From Verrucomicrobiaceae bacterium E54 (lineage in GTDB: Bacteria; Verrucomicrobiota; Verrucomicrobiia; Verrucomicrobiales; Akkermansiaceae): a stretch of DNA of 64,000 nt. The stretch spans positions 62,001 through 126,000 of the forward strand of contig JAKZES010000006.1 in the NCBI GenBank assembly GCA_022548915.1, read 5' to 3'. Shown in pieces: positions 1-7,481 of this stretch. The notes beneath the pieces were generated by a model. That model did not search any database. It was not told where the DNA came from and saw only the letters and a program-made list of their open reading frames with translations. Within the stretch, counting starts at the first letter, position 1, and each line of letters starts with the position of its first letter. A program made the position numbers and the translations under genes.

Positions 1-226
1 TCGGGTCGCAATCGGCCAGGGCGACCACGTTGTTGCCATTCGAGCAGGCATTCAGGTCACCCCCGCCCTGGTTGCCGAAGCCGACCCAGGCGATGTTGAG
101 CTTGTCGTTGGCACCGGCCACCGACTTGGCAAGGATCTGCGGAGCGATGAAGGGCACCGACAGCGCGGCCGCGGACTGCTTGAGGAACTTCCGGCGGGAG
201 GCGGTGAAGGATGGCGTGGAATTCAT
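1..226 (-). CDS. Gfo/Idh/MocA-family oxidoreductase, exported (3' part outside window)
   Basis: The visible 75 residues are the amino end of a Tat-exported NAD(P)-dependent oxidoreductase. A twin-arginine motif (SRRKFLKQSAA, about residues 10-20) is followed by a hydrophobic stretch. The beginning of a Rossmann fold follows (LNIAWVGFGNQGGGDL, then VVALADCDP), which is typical of this family. These enzymes act on sugars or sugar derivatives, often in the periplasm, but the substrate cannot be read from this fragment. The start ATG is taken directly before the Tat signal. The gene runs off the left edge, so length and C-terminal domain are unknown. A second member of the family lies at 10596-11870. 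Confidence 0.88.
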   Translation of the reverse strand, partial: MNSTPSFTASRRKFLKQSAAALSVPFIAPQILAKSVAGANDKLNIAWVGFGNQGGGDLNACSNGNNVVALADCDP

Positions 227-408
227 GGTGACGGTTTGGAGGTGGGATGGGGTCGCAAGGCGGATCGAAACGGATCCACATTCCCTCCTACGATTCCTGA
301 AGGGCCGCGCATTCAAATGATCGTCATCATCCGGCGAATCCGGCGGGATTCTCGGCCGCTCCCCTCCCGGCGCACCGACTGGTGAGCCACAAGATCAGGG
401 CGACAGAA

Positions 409-2814
409 TCATTTCCCTGCCCCCAGAGGCGCGTAGAACTCGATCTCCCACAGCCGCGAAAGGTTGTGGGGAGCACCGGTGATGACGATGCGGAGGTGCC
501 GGGTCTTCACCGCCTCGAAGGTCGCCGCCCAGACCGGGCCCTCGTTGCCTTTCACCGCCGGCAGCACTTCCCGCCAGCCGTCGCCGTCGTGGGATTCGAT
601 GGAAAAGTCGCGGACCGGATCGAGCACCCGGGCGCCGTTGTAGCGGCCGGAGATCATCCGCACCGCCCCGAGCTCGACCGGCTCGTCCCAGCGGTACTCG
701 ATGATGTGCGGCAGCGGCCCCTTGCCGACCCAGCGGCTGTCCTCCTCGATCTTGCCGTTGCCATCGTTGAGGAGCATCGTGCGATCGACGTTGCCGGCGG
801 AAAACGGGCGGTTGGTGCTCACCCTGGCGGTCCGCGCGAGGTTCCTGCCGGCGCGGTCGAGCCACTCCGGCTGGGTCAGCCTGACCTTGCGCAGGCTGGT
901 GCCGTGTTCGCCCTGATTCGAATACGGGATGGTGGAGCCATCGACCTTGCCGACGCCCGCCCGCATCCGCTTCTGCAGGTCCTTCAGGTGGTTCTGATAG
1001 ACGCCGCGCGGATCGGCGCCGAACTCCTTGCAGACACTCGCGGCCATGCCGACGATTTCCCCCTGGGTGCCGCAGGTGCGCATCACCCGCACCGCCCCGA
1101 GGGCGTCGTGGGTGACGCTGATGCAGCGACCGGCCATGAACAGGTTGTCGATGTTGCGCGAGTAGAGCGTGCGGTAGGGAATCCAGAACGGACGGTTGTC
1201 CTTGTGGGCCGGGAAGAGTCCGTGTTCGGCCCGGGAAATGAAGGCGTCGCCCTCGAAGCCCTTGCTGTATTCCGGGTTGGGGAGGTGCAGGTCGTTGCTC
1301 CAGCCGGTGGGCGCACAGCCGTCGGGAAACTGCCGGTCCTTCATGAGGTCGTCGACGTCGAGGATCACGTCGCCGAGCAGCCGCCGTGACTCGCGCTTGC
1401 CCAAAATGTAGGCGGACCAGTTCAACTTGTGGTTGGGCAGCACCTTGTCGACGTTCTTGAGCGCGTCCCACGCGCCATACATCGCGCGGAAATTCCAGTC
1501 GCGCACGTATTCCATCTCCTCGATCGGATCGCGGTCGAAGCCGCTCTCCCAGTACCAGCCGCCGAGCTGGTTCGGGTCCGGCTTGTTCCCGCTGCGCCCC
1601 GGGAAGGGCTTGTCGGAAAGGTCGAGCGCCCACGGGCAGCGGGGAAAGGGCACCACTTCCGTCCCCTCCTCGGTGCCGGTGTTGATCGCATTGGTGTCCT
1701 TGCACTCGCACACGTTCCACAGGTTGCAGGGGCCCATCTTGTTCTTCTCCTGAAGATCGAAGTCCGCACCCGCAAGCGCACCGATGCAGGCATCGCCGGT
1801 GCAGTCGGCGAACCACCGGCCGTCGATCCGGAAGCGGCGGCCCGAGCGGGTCGACTGCGCCAGCACGGCACGGATCCGCGTGCCGTCCATCACCACGCCA
1901 TTGCCGCGGTGCTCGAGGAAGAGGTCGATGTTCGGCTCGCCCTTCACCACCGCCAGCTTCTTGTCGTCCTCGTAGAGCTCCGCCGTATTGGTCGGCCCGT
2001 AGTGGGCGCGGCTGTCGGCTTCCAGTTCGGCCACCACATCGCCGACGCGCGGCCACGGCTCCTTGCTGCGCGCCCCCTGCAACCAGACCCGGACTTCCGA
2101 GCTGTTGTTGCCTCCCAGCACCGGCCGGTCCTGGATCAGGGCGACTTTCAGGCCAAGGCGGGCCGCGGTGACCGCCGCACAGGTGCCGGCGATGCCTCCT
2201 CCGGTCACCACCAGATCATACTCCCCCACCGCTTCCGGTTCGTCGGGAAGGCCGAGAGACTGGCGACGGAAGGCCGCCATCTCCGGATCGGCATTGGGCG
2301 GAACGAAATCGGGGTCACGGGAGAACAGAATCGCATCGCACCGGCCCTCGAAGCCGGTCAGGTCGTGCAGGGTGAGGGTGAGCTCCCCTGCGGGCAGATC
2401 GACCTCGCCGCCATCCTGCCAGTGCCACTGCGCCCCGACCGTCCCGAAAGTCGTTTCGAGCGGCTTGCCGTTGATGAGCAACTGAAAACGACCCGGCGTC
2501 CCCGGTGCCTCCCACTGCGCCACCCAATCCTTGGTGCGCACCCAGACGCGGTGCTTGCCCGCCTCCTTGATGGAAACCTTGGTGGTCGCATCCTCGACCG
2601 GCACCCCGAGACCATGAGCGAGCAGATAAGGCGAGCCCATGAGGTCCATGAACTGCGGATCGATGACCCAGCCACCGGTGTCGTCAAAGCCCTCGGCCTC
2701 GACAAGAATCGGGGAGCTCTGGTCCGCACGGTCAGCCGCCATCGCGCACGGCGTGCCGACCGCCGCCCCAAAGCAGGCCGTCCAGCCAAAGAGTGAATGG
2801 AAAAGAAGTCTCAT
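409..2814 (-). CDS. Secreted FAD-dependent oxidoreductase with N-terminal carbohydrate-binding-like domain
   Basis: The 801-residue protein starts with a signal peptide (residues 1 to about 26). A beta-rich domain (about 35-170, starting ILVEAEGF) resembles the non-catalytic front of several Verrucomicrobia and Planctomycetes sugar-acting enzymes. A classical FAD-binding motif GGGIAG is at 205-210, with VLGGNNSSEVRVWLQG shortly after, characteristic of the FAD_oxidored family. A Cys-containing segment (FADCTGDACIGALAGADF) fits that family. The C-terminal 110 residues look like a discoidin-type binding module. Substrate unknown; probably acts outside the cytoplasm. The 229-base gap before the next gene upstream (start side 2815) holds a strong hairpin. 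Confidence 0.85.
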   Translation of the reverse strand: MRLLFHSLFGWTACFGAAVGTPCAMAADRADQSSPILVEAEGFDDTGGWVIDPQFMDLMGSPYLLAHGLGVPVEDATTKVSIKEAGKHRVWVRTKDWVAQWEAPGTPGRFQLLINGKPLETTFGTVGAQWHWQDGGEVDLPAGELTLTLHDLTGFEGRCDAILFSRDPDFVPPNADPEMAAFRRQSLGLPDEPEAVGEYDLVVTGGGIAGTCAAVTAARLGLKVALIQDRPVLGGNNSSEVRVWLQGARSKEPWPRVGDVVAELEADSRAHYGPTNTAELYEDDKKLAVVKGEPNIDLFLEHRGNGVVMDGTRIRAVLAQSTRSGRRFRIDGRWFADCTGDACIGALAGADFDLQEKNKMGPCNLWNVCECKDTNAINTGTEEGTEVVPFPRCPWALDLSDKPFPGRSGNKPDPNQLGGWYWESGFDRDPIEEMEYVRDWNFRAMYGAWDALKNVDKVLPNHKLNWSAYILGKRESRRLLGDVILDVDDLMKDRQFPDGCAPTGWSNDLHLPNPEYSKGFEGDAFISRAEHGLFPAHKDNRPFWIPYRTLYSRNIDNLFMAGRCISVTHDALGAVRVMRTCGTQGEIVGMAASVCKEFGADPRGVYQNHLKDLQKRMRAGVGKVDGSTIPYSNQGEHGTSLRKVRLTQPEWLDRAGRNLARTARVSTNRPFSAGNVDRTMLLNDGNGKIEEDSRWVGKGPLPHIIEYRWDEPVELGAVRMISGRYNGARVLDPVRDFSIESHDGDGWREVLPAVKGNEGPVWAATFEAVKTRHLRIVITGAPHNLSRLWEIEFYAPLGAGK

Positions 2815-2891
2815 GATTGCGTCAGCTCACTGCACCCGCCCGGGTAAAAAAGTCAAACCCGGCCCCTGCCACGGTCGGCGCAGAATACCGC

Positions 2892-2922
2892 CCACCCCGG
2901 GAAACCCAAAAACCCGGGGTGG
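2892..2922. terminator. Perfect 10-bp stem-loop between two minus-strand genes
   Basis: CCACCCCGGG (2892-2901) pairs exactly with CCCGGGGTGG (2913-2922) around an 11-base loop. It lies downstream of the hydrolase gene ending at 3044 and upstream of the FAD oxidoreductase start. There is no T-run on either side, so an intrinsic terminator is only one possibility. Nothing else recognisable is seen in 2815-3043. Confidence 0.4.
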
Positions 2923-3043
2923 ACGGCTCGTTCTGCAGAACGGATCTTTGATCACCCGCAGGGGCCGTGTGATTTTGGAAGAATCTCCAGAAGGTGGGCA
3001 TCGATGGGAAAGCTTGGGTAGGAACTCTCTCCCTGGAAACGGC

Positions 3044-5656
3044 CTAGGGTGACGGTTCAGAGAGTTGGAAGAACCCCCTGGCTCCGGACGCATCGGCGGC
3101 GTCGATGATCGCCTGGCCAACACCCGAACCGTCGGTCGTCACCGGGGCGTTCTGGGCCGTGATGGTGGTCGGGAAGGGAGACACCAGCAGGTCGAGCGAC
3201 TTGCGAACTTCGAAGGTGCTGTTGGGGGGACCGGTGAAATCGATGATGAGGTCGTCGTCAATGTCCCAGGACATTCCGGTGATGCCGAAGGGAAAAGTGG
3301 TCGTCGCTTGGAAGTTCTGTGCGGTCAAGTCCGCCCCGGCGAGGGTGACGTTGAGGGTGTTGGGGCTCCATTGGTGGCTTGCATGAGAAGCCGTCACGGT
3401 GCGGGCACCATCGATCAGCCCGGCCAGCTCGTAGGCGCCGGTCGCGTCGGTGAAAGTCCAGTGGGTCAATCCGCTCTGCACGCGCGCCCCGGCGATCGGC
3501 GCTCCGCTCGCGTCGGTCACCACCCCGCTGATGCGGCTGGTCCCCGGCTTGTTGGCTACAATCTCTGACATCCAGGTGCGCATCCGCGCCCGCACGTCGC
3601 TGACCAGCGGGTCGCCGGTGTAGCTCAAGGAACTCGCCAAGGGTGCGCTGGCATCGGTGATCCACTCGTCCGTGTGGACGGTCCCGGCAAGCTCGTAGGA
3701 CTCCACGGGGAAGCCTCGCGCATTTAGAAAATCCACGCCTTTCCTGCTGTTGCCGCCGCCACCATCGTTCTCGCCGTAGGTAATGAACGAAGCCCGGCCC
3801 TTGACGCGATCGGTCCGGGTGCCGGTGTCAAACCAGGCATCGTGGTGACTGTGCGGGAGAAACCCGACCCAGATGTCGGCCATGGCGTCGTCGAGTCGGC
3901 CAATCGAGCCGCACGCTACCGCGCCGCGCGAAAACCCCGTGACAAACACACACGAATGGTCGCCGCCGTAGTTTTCGATGAGGTCGATGACCGTCGCCAT
4001 GGCGTAGGCGGCATCATCGGCTGCGCCAATCTCGCTCTGCCCTTCACTACCCCACCACGACGTGGTGTTGAAGTCGTCGGACTTGTCGCCAAGGGTCGAG
4101 TTCTGGTCGATGTTCGGCATCGACACCCAGATGTAGCCGGTGCCGGCCGATTGGTAGTAACCCAGCTTGTTGGCCTCGACCGTCCACCCATTCCCCCCGT
4201 ACTCGATGATCACCGGGTACTGCTGGCCGGGCACCCACTCCGGCGGCAGGTAGAGCGTGTGGTAGACGCTCGAGTTCCCATCGTAGCCCGCCCCGGGCGT
4301 CGTCACCCGGACCCGCTTGCCGGCCGCCGGGGCGTCGTTGGTCACCGGCGGGGGCTTTGGCGTCGTGCCATAGGTTCCCGAAATGGGAAGATTCTTGTCC
4401 TGGGCGACGGCGTCGGTGTCGATGACAAGGCTCCCCGTCAATCCGCCCGCGGGGGAAGCCACGGAGGCCGCGACCGTGAACTCGATGTAGTCTCCGACCG
4501 CGAGCGTCTGCGGGAGGCTGATTCCGCCGCTGCCGTTGATCGCAATGCCGGAGAGGCTATAGGCGGCGTCACCGGAGACGGCGGCGGAGGAAATCTCGAT
4601 GGCGTTGGTGGGTCCATCATTCACGAAGCGCACCGTGCGGGACTCCGAGAACGGGCCCCCACCGGCCACCAAGCCAAAGTCCAGGTCCAGGTCACCGTTC
4701 ACCAGGTCCTGGCCGAGGATCGGGTCGTTGGGGGGGAGGGCAGATCCTCCGAAGCGGATCTCATCCATGGCGGTATAGGCGTCGCCGTGGTTCTGGAAGT
4801 CGGTCAACCTGATGTGGGTGACGCCGGACACGGCACTAGGGAAGGAAAGGGTGCTCACCGGTGTCACACCCGTGCCACCCGCGTCATGAGTCGGCAGGAG
4901 GAAGTCGCCAAGGTCGTCGATCAGATCGCCGAAGGTGGCACCTCCATTGGTTGAGAAAGAGATGTCCACGGTTTTAACGGACCGATTGACCACACCATTG
5001 TTCTGGTTGTCATTCCAGATGTGGACGCTGTCCACAATGAAGGTGCCCCCCAAGTCGAAGGTCATTTCGGTGCTTGGGCCATTGCCATTATTGCTATGCC
5101 AACTATTGGCACTGGCTCCAAAGGCATGCGTTTCACTGAGGATGTCGCCACTGGTTCCACCACCGCTCAAGCCGACTCCATCGATGAGACCCGTCGTGGC
5201 AGGATAAATGGCACCCGCCGGACTGACTACCGACATCGGTTTGATGATCGCCGCGGGTTCGGTGAAGGTGCCCGTGATGGAAAGATTCTCGTCCTGGCCG
5301 ACGGCGTCGGTGTCGATGACAAGGTTCCCCGTCACTCCGCTCGCAGGCGCAGCCAGCGAGGCCGCAACCGTGAACTCGATGTAGTCTCCGACCGCGAGCG
5401 TCTGCGGCAGGATGACTCCGCCGCTGCCGTTGACCGCAATGTCGGCGAGGCTGTAGGCGGGGTCGCCGGAGACGGTGGCGGTGGAAATCTCGATGGCGTT
5501 GCTCGGTCCATCGTTCTCGAAGCGCACCGTGCGGGACTCCGAGTACGGGGCAGTACCGACCACCGTTCCAAAGTCCAAGTCCGGGTCGCCATTCACCAGG
5601 TCCTGACTAAGGACCGGGTCGGTGAGAGCTGTGAAGGTGCCTGTGATGGGGACCAA
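3044..5656 (-). CDS. Large secreted-type alpha/beta hydrolase with duplicated choice-of-anchor modules, apparently 5'-truncated
   Basis: The 870-residue frame opens only at a TTG (5656), six codons after an in-frame TGA. Its first residues (VPITGTF) match the end of its own internal repeat. A signal peptide and earlier sequence are therefore missing. Order of parts: choice-of-anchor-D-like repeat (about 10-130); discoidin-like module (about 145-305, FDLGGTFIVDSVHIW); second copy of the repeat (about 310-430); alpha/beta hydrolase (about 440-690) with nucleophile motif GFSRGA; carboxypeptidase-regulatory-like beta domain (about 705-780, ISGVVTDASGAPIAGARV); and a tail. The two repeats are also close at DNA level (about 4375-4735 and 5280-5640). 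It probably derives from a secreted esterase. Whether the remaining frame is still expressed is doubtful. Confidence 0.7.
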   Translation of the reverse strand: MVPITGTFTALTDPVLSQDLVNGDPDLDFGTVVGTAPYSESRTVRFENDGPSNAIEISTATVSGDPAYSLADIAVNGSGGVILPQTLAVGDYIEFTVAASLAAPASGVTGNLVIDTDAVGQDENLSITGTFTEPAAIIKPMSVVSPAGAIYPATTGLIDGVGLSGGGTSGDILSETHAFGASANSWHSNNGNGPSTEMTFDLGGTFIVDSVHIWNDNQNNGVVNRSVKTVDISFSTNGGATFGDLIDDLGDFLLPTHDAGGTGVTPVSTLSFPSAVSGVTHIRLTDFQNHGDAYTAMDEIRFGGSALPPNDPILGQDLVNGDLDLDFGLVAGGGPFSESRTVRFVNDGPTNAIEISSAAVSGDAAYSLSGIAINGSGGISLPQTLAVGDYIEFTVAASVASPAGGLTGSLVIDTDAVAQDKNLPISGTYGTTPKPPPVTNDAPAAGKRVRVTTPGAGYDGNSSVYHTLYLPPEWVPGQQYPVIIEYGGNGWTVEANKLGYYQSAGTGYIWVSMPNIDQNSTLGDKSDDFNTTSWWGSEGQSEIGAADDAAYAMATVIDLIENYGGDHSCVFVTGFSRGAVACGSIGRLDDAMADIWVGFLPHSHHDAWFDTGTRTDRVKGRASFITYGENDGGGGNSRKGVDFLNARGFPVESYELAGTVHTDEWITDASAPLASSLSYTGDPLVSDVRARMRTWMSEIVANKPGTSRISGVVTDASGAPIAGARVQSGLTHWTFTDATGAYELAGLIDGARTVTASHASHQWSPNTLNVTLAGADLTAQNFQATTTFPFGITGMSWDIDDDLIIDFTGPPNSTFEVRKSLDLLVSPFPTTITAQNAPVTTDGSGVGQAIIDAADASGARGFFQLSEPSP
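5125..5173 (-). repeat. 49-bp segment shared with 8702-8750 (48/49 identical)
   Basis: This stretch encodes the GLSGGGTSGDILSETH part of the discoidin-like module. It differs at one position from 8702-8750, inside an otherwise unrelated FecR-type gene. Flanking bases match much less well, which suggests recombination or gene conversion between the two modules. Confidence 0.85.
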
Positions 5657-5793
5657 AGCCGGGAGCCATTGTCATGGAGGCGTAAGCTGTAGATCGAGTT
5701 CAACAAGGCGCCGTTTCGTTGGACATGGGTGGGGACCGAGGTGTCGGTCGGAGAGAGCAGATGCAGGCCCGTCAAGCCCCGGGAGGGGCGGCA

Positions 5794-5821
5794 GATGCCA
5801 CCGACAATCGAAGCGAGGGAC
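5794..5821 (+). repeat. 28-bp direct repeat, left copy (pair with 6604-6631)
   Basis: It is 24/28 identical to 6604-6631, with the shared core CCGACAATCGA and GAGGGAC. The two copies bracket the HTH fragment and the HicB/HicA pair. The left copy contains the start codon of the HTH gene. Confidence 0.6.
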
Positions 5822-5989
5822 AGGGCACGTGCGGATTCCGGCATGACCCAGAAGTCTTTCGCCAAGTTGCTCGGGGTGCCCATCTCCACCTACCGCAACT
5901 ATGAGCAGTACATCACCGAAACGCCGCCTCCCGTGCTGAAACTGGCCGTCATTGCAGCAAGCCACACCGAATTGATCGATGCGGCGTAG
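5795..5989 (+). CDS. Short HTH (XRE/HigA-like) antitoxin-type protein
   Basis: The 64-residue product contains one helix-turn-helix: GMTQKSFAKLLGVPISTYRNYEQ (split here as GMTQKSFAKLL and GVPISTYRNYEQ). It is followed by ITETPPPVLKLAVI, the layout of HigA/NadS-type antitoxins, which end soon after. The ATG at 5795 has a good GGGAGGGG ribosome-binding sequence about 7 bases upstream. The first dozen residues are encoded by a repeat, so the original 5' end may have been replaced. No toxin gene of the HigB type is adjacent, so it is an orphan or remnant beside the HicB/HicA pair. Confidence 0.6.
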   Translation: MPPTIEARDRARADSGMTQKSFAKLLGVPISTYRNYEQYITETPPPVLKLAVIAASHTELIDAA

Positions 5990-6078
5990 GGACCCAATAG
6001 AGGGACCGGGATCATCCTTCGACTGGAGGTGCCCACTCCCTCCTTGCAAGCCACCCACCGCTGGCTATCTTGGGACGA

Positions 6079-6282
6079 GTGAGGAAAATCCACTATACGC
6101 TTTACCGGGAGGATTCCGACTTCGTCGCCCAGTGTCTGGATTACGACGTTGCCAGCTTCGGCGCCACCCAGGAGGAGGCGCTGGCTAATCTGAAGGAGGC
6201 CGTCGAACTCTACCTTGAGGACGGCGACAAGACCGCTCCCCGGATTGCCGAGGTGTCGGTCGGAGACTTTGCCATCGCGTAA
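6079..6282 (+). CDS. HicB-family antitoxin (short form)
   Basis: From GTG 6079 the product is 67 residues and begins with the usual RKIHYTLYRED. It contains the HicB core FVAQCLDYDVASFGATQEEALANL (cited as FVAQCLDYDV and TQEEALANL). It lacks the extra DNA-binding domain of longer HicB proteins. TTG at 6070 in the same frame is an alternative start. It is followed 10 bases later by a HicA gene, so the pair is an antitoxin-first operon. The role is neutralising the partner mRNA interferase. Confidence 0.85.
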   Translation: MRKIHYTLYREDSDFVAQCLDYDVASFGATQEEALANLKEAVELYLEDGDKTAPRIAEVSVGDFAIA

Positions 6283-6292
6283 CGTCCTGCTG

Positions 6293-6499
6293 ATGCCCAA
6301 ACGCCTTCCTTCCCGGGTCTTTATTGGCATCCTCGAAAAGAATGGTTTCCATTTTGTTTCCAAACGGGGGAGTCACGCGAAATATCGCGATGCGGCGGGC
6401 CATACCGTCATCGTCCCGCATCCTCGCAAGGACATCCCGACCGGAACTCTGCGTTCCATGATTCGGCAGAGTGGCCTGCCGACGAGTCTTTTCGATTGA
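6293..6499 (+). CDS. hicA: HicA-family mRNA interferase toxin
   Basis: The 68-residue protein shows the double-stranded-RNA-binding-like fold of HicA. It has FIGILEKNGFHFVSKRGSHAKYR (cited as LEKNGFHFV and RGSHAKYR) with the catalytic histidine at about position 28, then TVIVPHPRKDIPTGTLRSMI with the typical H-P-x-x-x-D-I-x-x-G-T-L motif. The start ATG 6293 lies 10 bases behind the HicB stop. The toxin cleaves mRNA when free of HicB. All family hallmarks are present, so it is probably functional. Confidence 0.88.
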   Translation: MPKRLPSRVFIGILEKNGFHFVSKRGSHAKYRDAAGHTVIVPHPRKDIPTGTLRSMIRQSGLPTSLFD

Positions 6500-6603
6500 G
6501 ACAAACCCGTTCTGTCGCCCACTCCCGGGGCTTTTCCTCCTACCGCCGATTGACCGCCAGCTCACGCTGGCGGCTAGAGTCTATCGCCCCGACCGGGGCT
6601 GGA

Positions 6604-6631
6604 GACGCCGCCGACAATCGAGTCGAGGGAC
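6604..6631 (+). repeat. 28-bp direct repeat, right copy
   Basis: Partner of 5794-5821, located between the HicA stop and the Phd/YefM start. The surrounding 6500-6696 has no convincing gene. It includes a G/C-rich palindromic stretch around 6560-6600 (GCCCCGACCGGGGC). Confidence 0.55.
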
Positions 6632-6669
6632 CGAGAATCGGGCTCGCACTGAATATGATTTATTGCGTA

Positions 6670-6693
6670 ATCAGATTATCAGATTATGATGTT
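6670..6693 (+). promoter_or_regulatory. Tandem 8-bp repeats before the Phd/VapC operon
   Basis: ATCAGATT occurs twice in tandem (6670-6677, 6678-6685), followed by the related ATGATGTT. The block ends three bases before the antitoxin ATG at 6697. This A/T-rich block is in the position expected for the operator bound by the antitoxin. No Shine-Dalgarno sequence is visible. Confidence 0.4.
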
Positions 6694-6696
6694 CTC

Positions 6697-6975
6697 ATGG
6701 CCAAGACGGTGACGGTGACGGAGGCAGCCCGGAATTTTTCGGACGTGGTGAACCGGGTGTTCTATCGCGGGGAGTCGATGGACCTCACACGCGGTGGGAC
6801 GGTGGTGGCACGCCTGGTGCCGACGGGTGCCATCGAAGCCCCCACCGGCCGGGAGGTGCTGGCGGGTTGGAAGACGCTGCCACACCTGAGCGGGGAAGAG
6901 GCCGAGGATTTCGCCGCGGAGGTTGAAAGCGGACGCCAATCCATGAACCGGATCCCGACGAGCAAGTGGGATTGA
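6697..6975 (+). CDS. Phd/YefM-family antitoxin
   Basis: The 92-residue product has the Phd/YefM N-terminal DNA-binding fold: VTVTEAARNFSDVVNRVFYRG, of which EAARNFSDVVNRV is the diagnostic part, then MDLTRGGTVVARLVP. The acidic, flexible C-terminal region (LSGEEAEDFAAEVE) is the part that would wrap the toxin. It overlaps the following PIN-domain toxin by 10 bases, so the two are translationally coupled. It likely represses its own operon. Confidence 0.88.
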   Translation: MAKTVTVTEAARNFSDVVNRVFYRGESMDLTRGGTVVARLVPTGAIEAPTGREVLAGWKTLPHLSGEEAEDFAAEVESGRQSMNRIPTSKWD

Positions 6976-7382
6976 TTCTTGATTCATCGGTGATCATCGC
7001 AGCGGAGCGCGGCAAGTTCGACTTGGAAGGGCTGCTGGAGGCGTATCGCGACGAGCCGGTGCGCATCGCGGCGGTGACCGCCTCCGAGCTCCTGCACGGC
7101 TGGGAACGCGCCCCGGCTGGCGCACGCCGGGATCGCCGACGAGGGTTTGTGGAAGGGCTGCTGAAGATCTTGCCAGCCGCTCCGTTCGACTTGGACTGCG
7201 CCCGTGTGCACGCGCAGCTCTGGGCGCGGCTCGAGGACCAGGGAGTGATGATCGGAGCGCATGACCTTCTCATTGCCGCTACCTGTGTTCGCGAGGGAGA
7301 CGCCATCGCCACCCTCAATGACAAGGAGTTCTCCCGGATCGCAGAGCTGATCCTGGCAGATTGTGGGCGTTGGGTGATGTGA
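6966..7382 (+). CDS. vapC: VapC-type PIN-domain ribonuclease toxin
   Basis: The 138-residue PIN domain starts at GTG 6966 inside the antitoxin gene. The acidic metal-binding residues are in place: D6 (LILDSSVII), E41 (TASELLHG), D100 (IGAHDLLIAA), and D119 near ATLNDKEFSRI. It is predicted to cleave RNA, classically initiator tRNA or rRNA, unless held by the Phd-type partner. All catalytic acids are present, so activity is expected. Confidence 0.88.
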   Translation: MGLILDSSVIIAAERGKFDLEGLLEAYRDEPVRIAAVTASELLHGWERAPAGARRDRRRGFVEGLLKILPAAPFDLDCARVHAQLWARLEDQGVMIGAHDLLIAATCVREGDAIATLNDKEFSRIAELILADCGRWVM

Positions 7383-7481
7383 AGGGAGGCGCGGCGCCCC
7401 GCCGGCCATGGAGGAAATCGTCGGGGCTCACCAGCCTTCGCCCCGCGACCGCGTCGCTACGGGCCGGCACGCGCGCCACGA

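Noticed and set aside
395-2056. Long overlapping minus-strand open frame inside the FAD oxidoreductase gene
   Set aside because: Arginine-, glycine- and proline-rich text typical of GC-rich shadow frames. The other minus frame has all family motifs.
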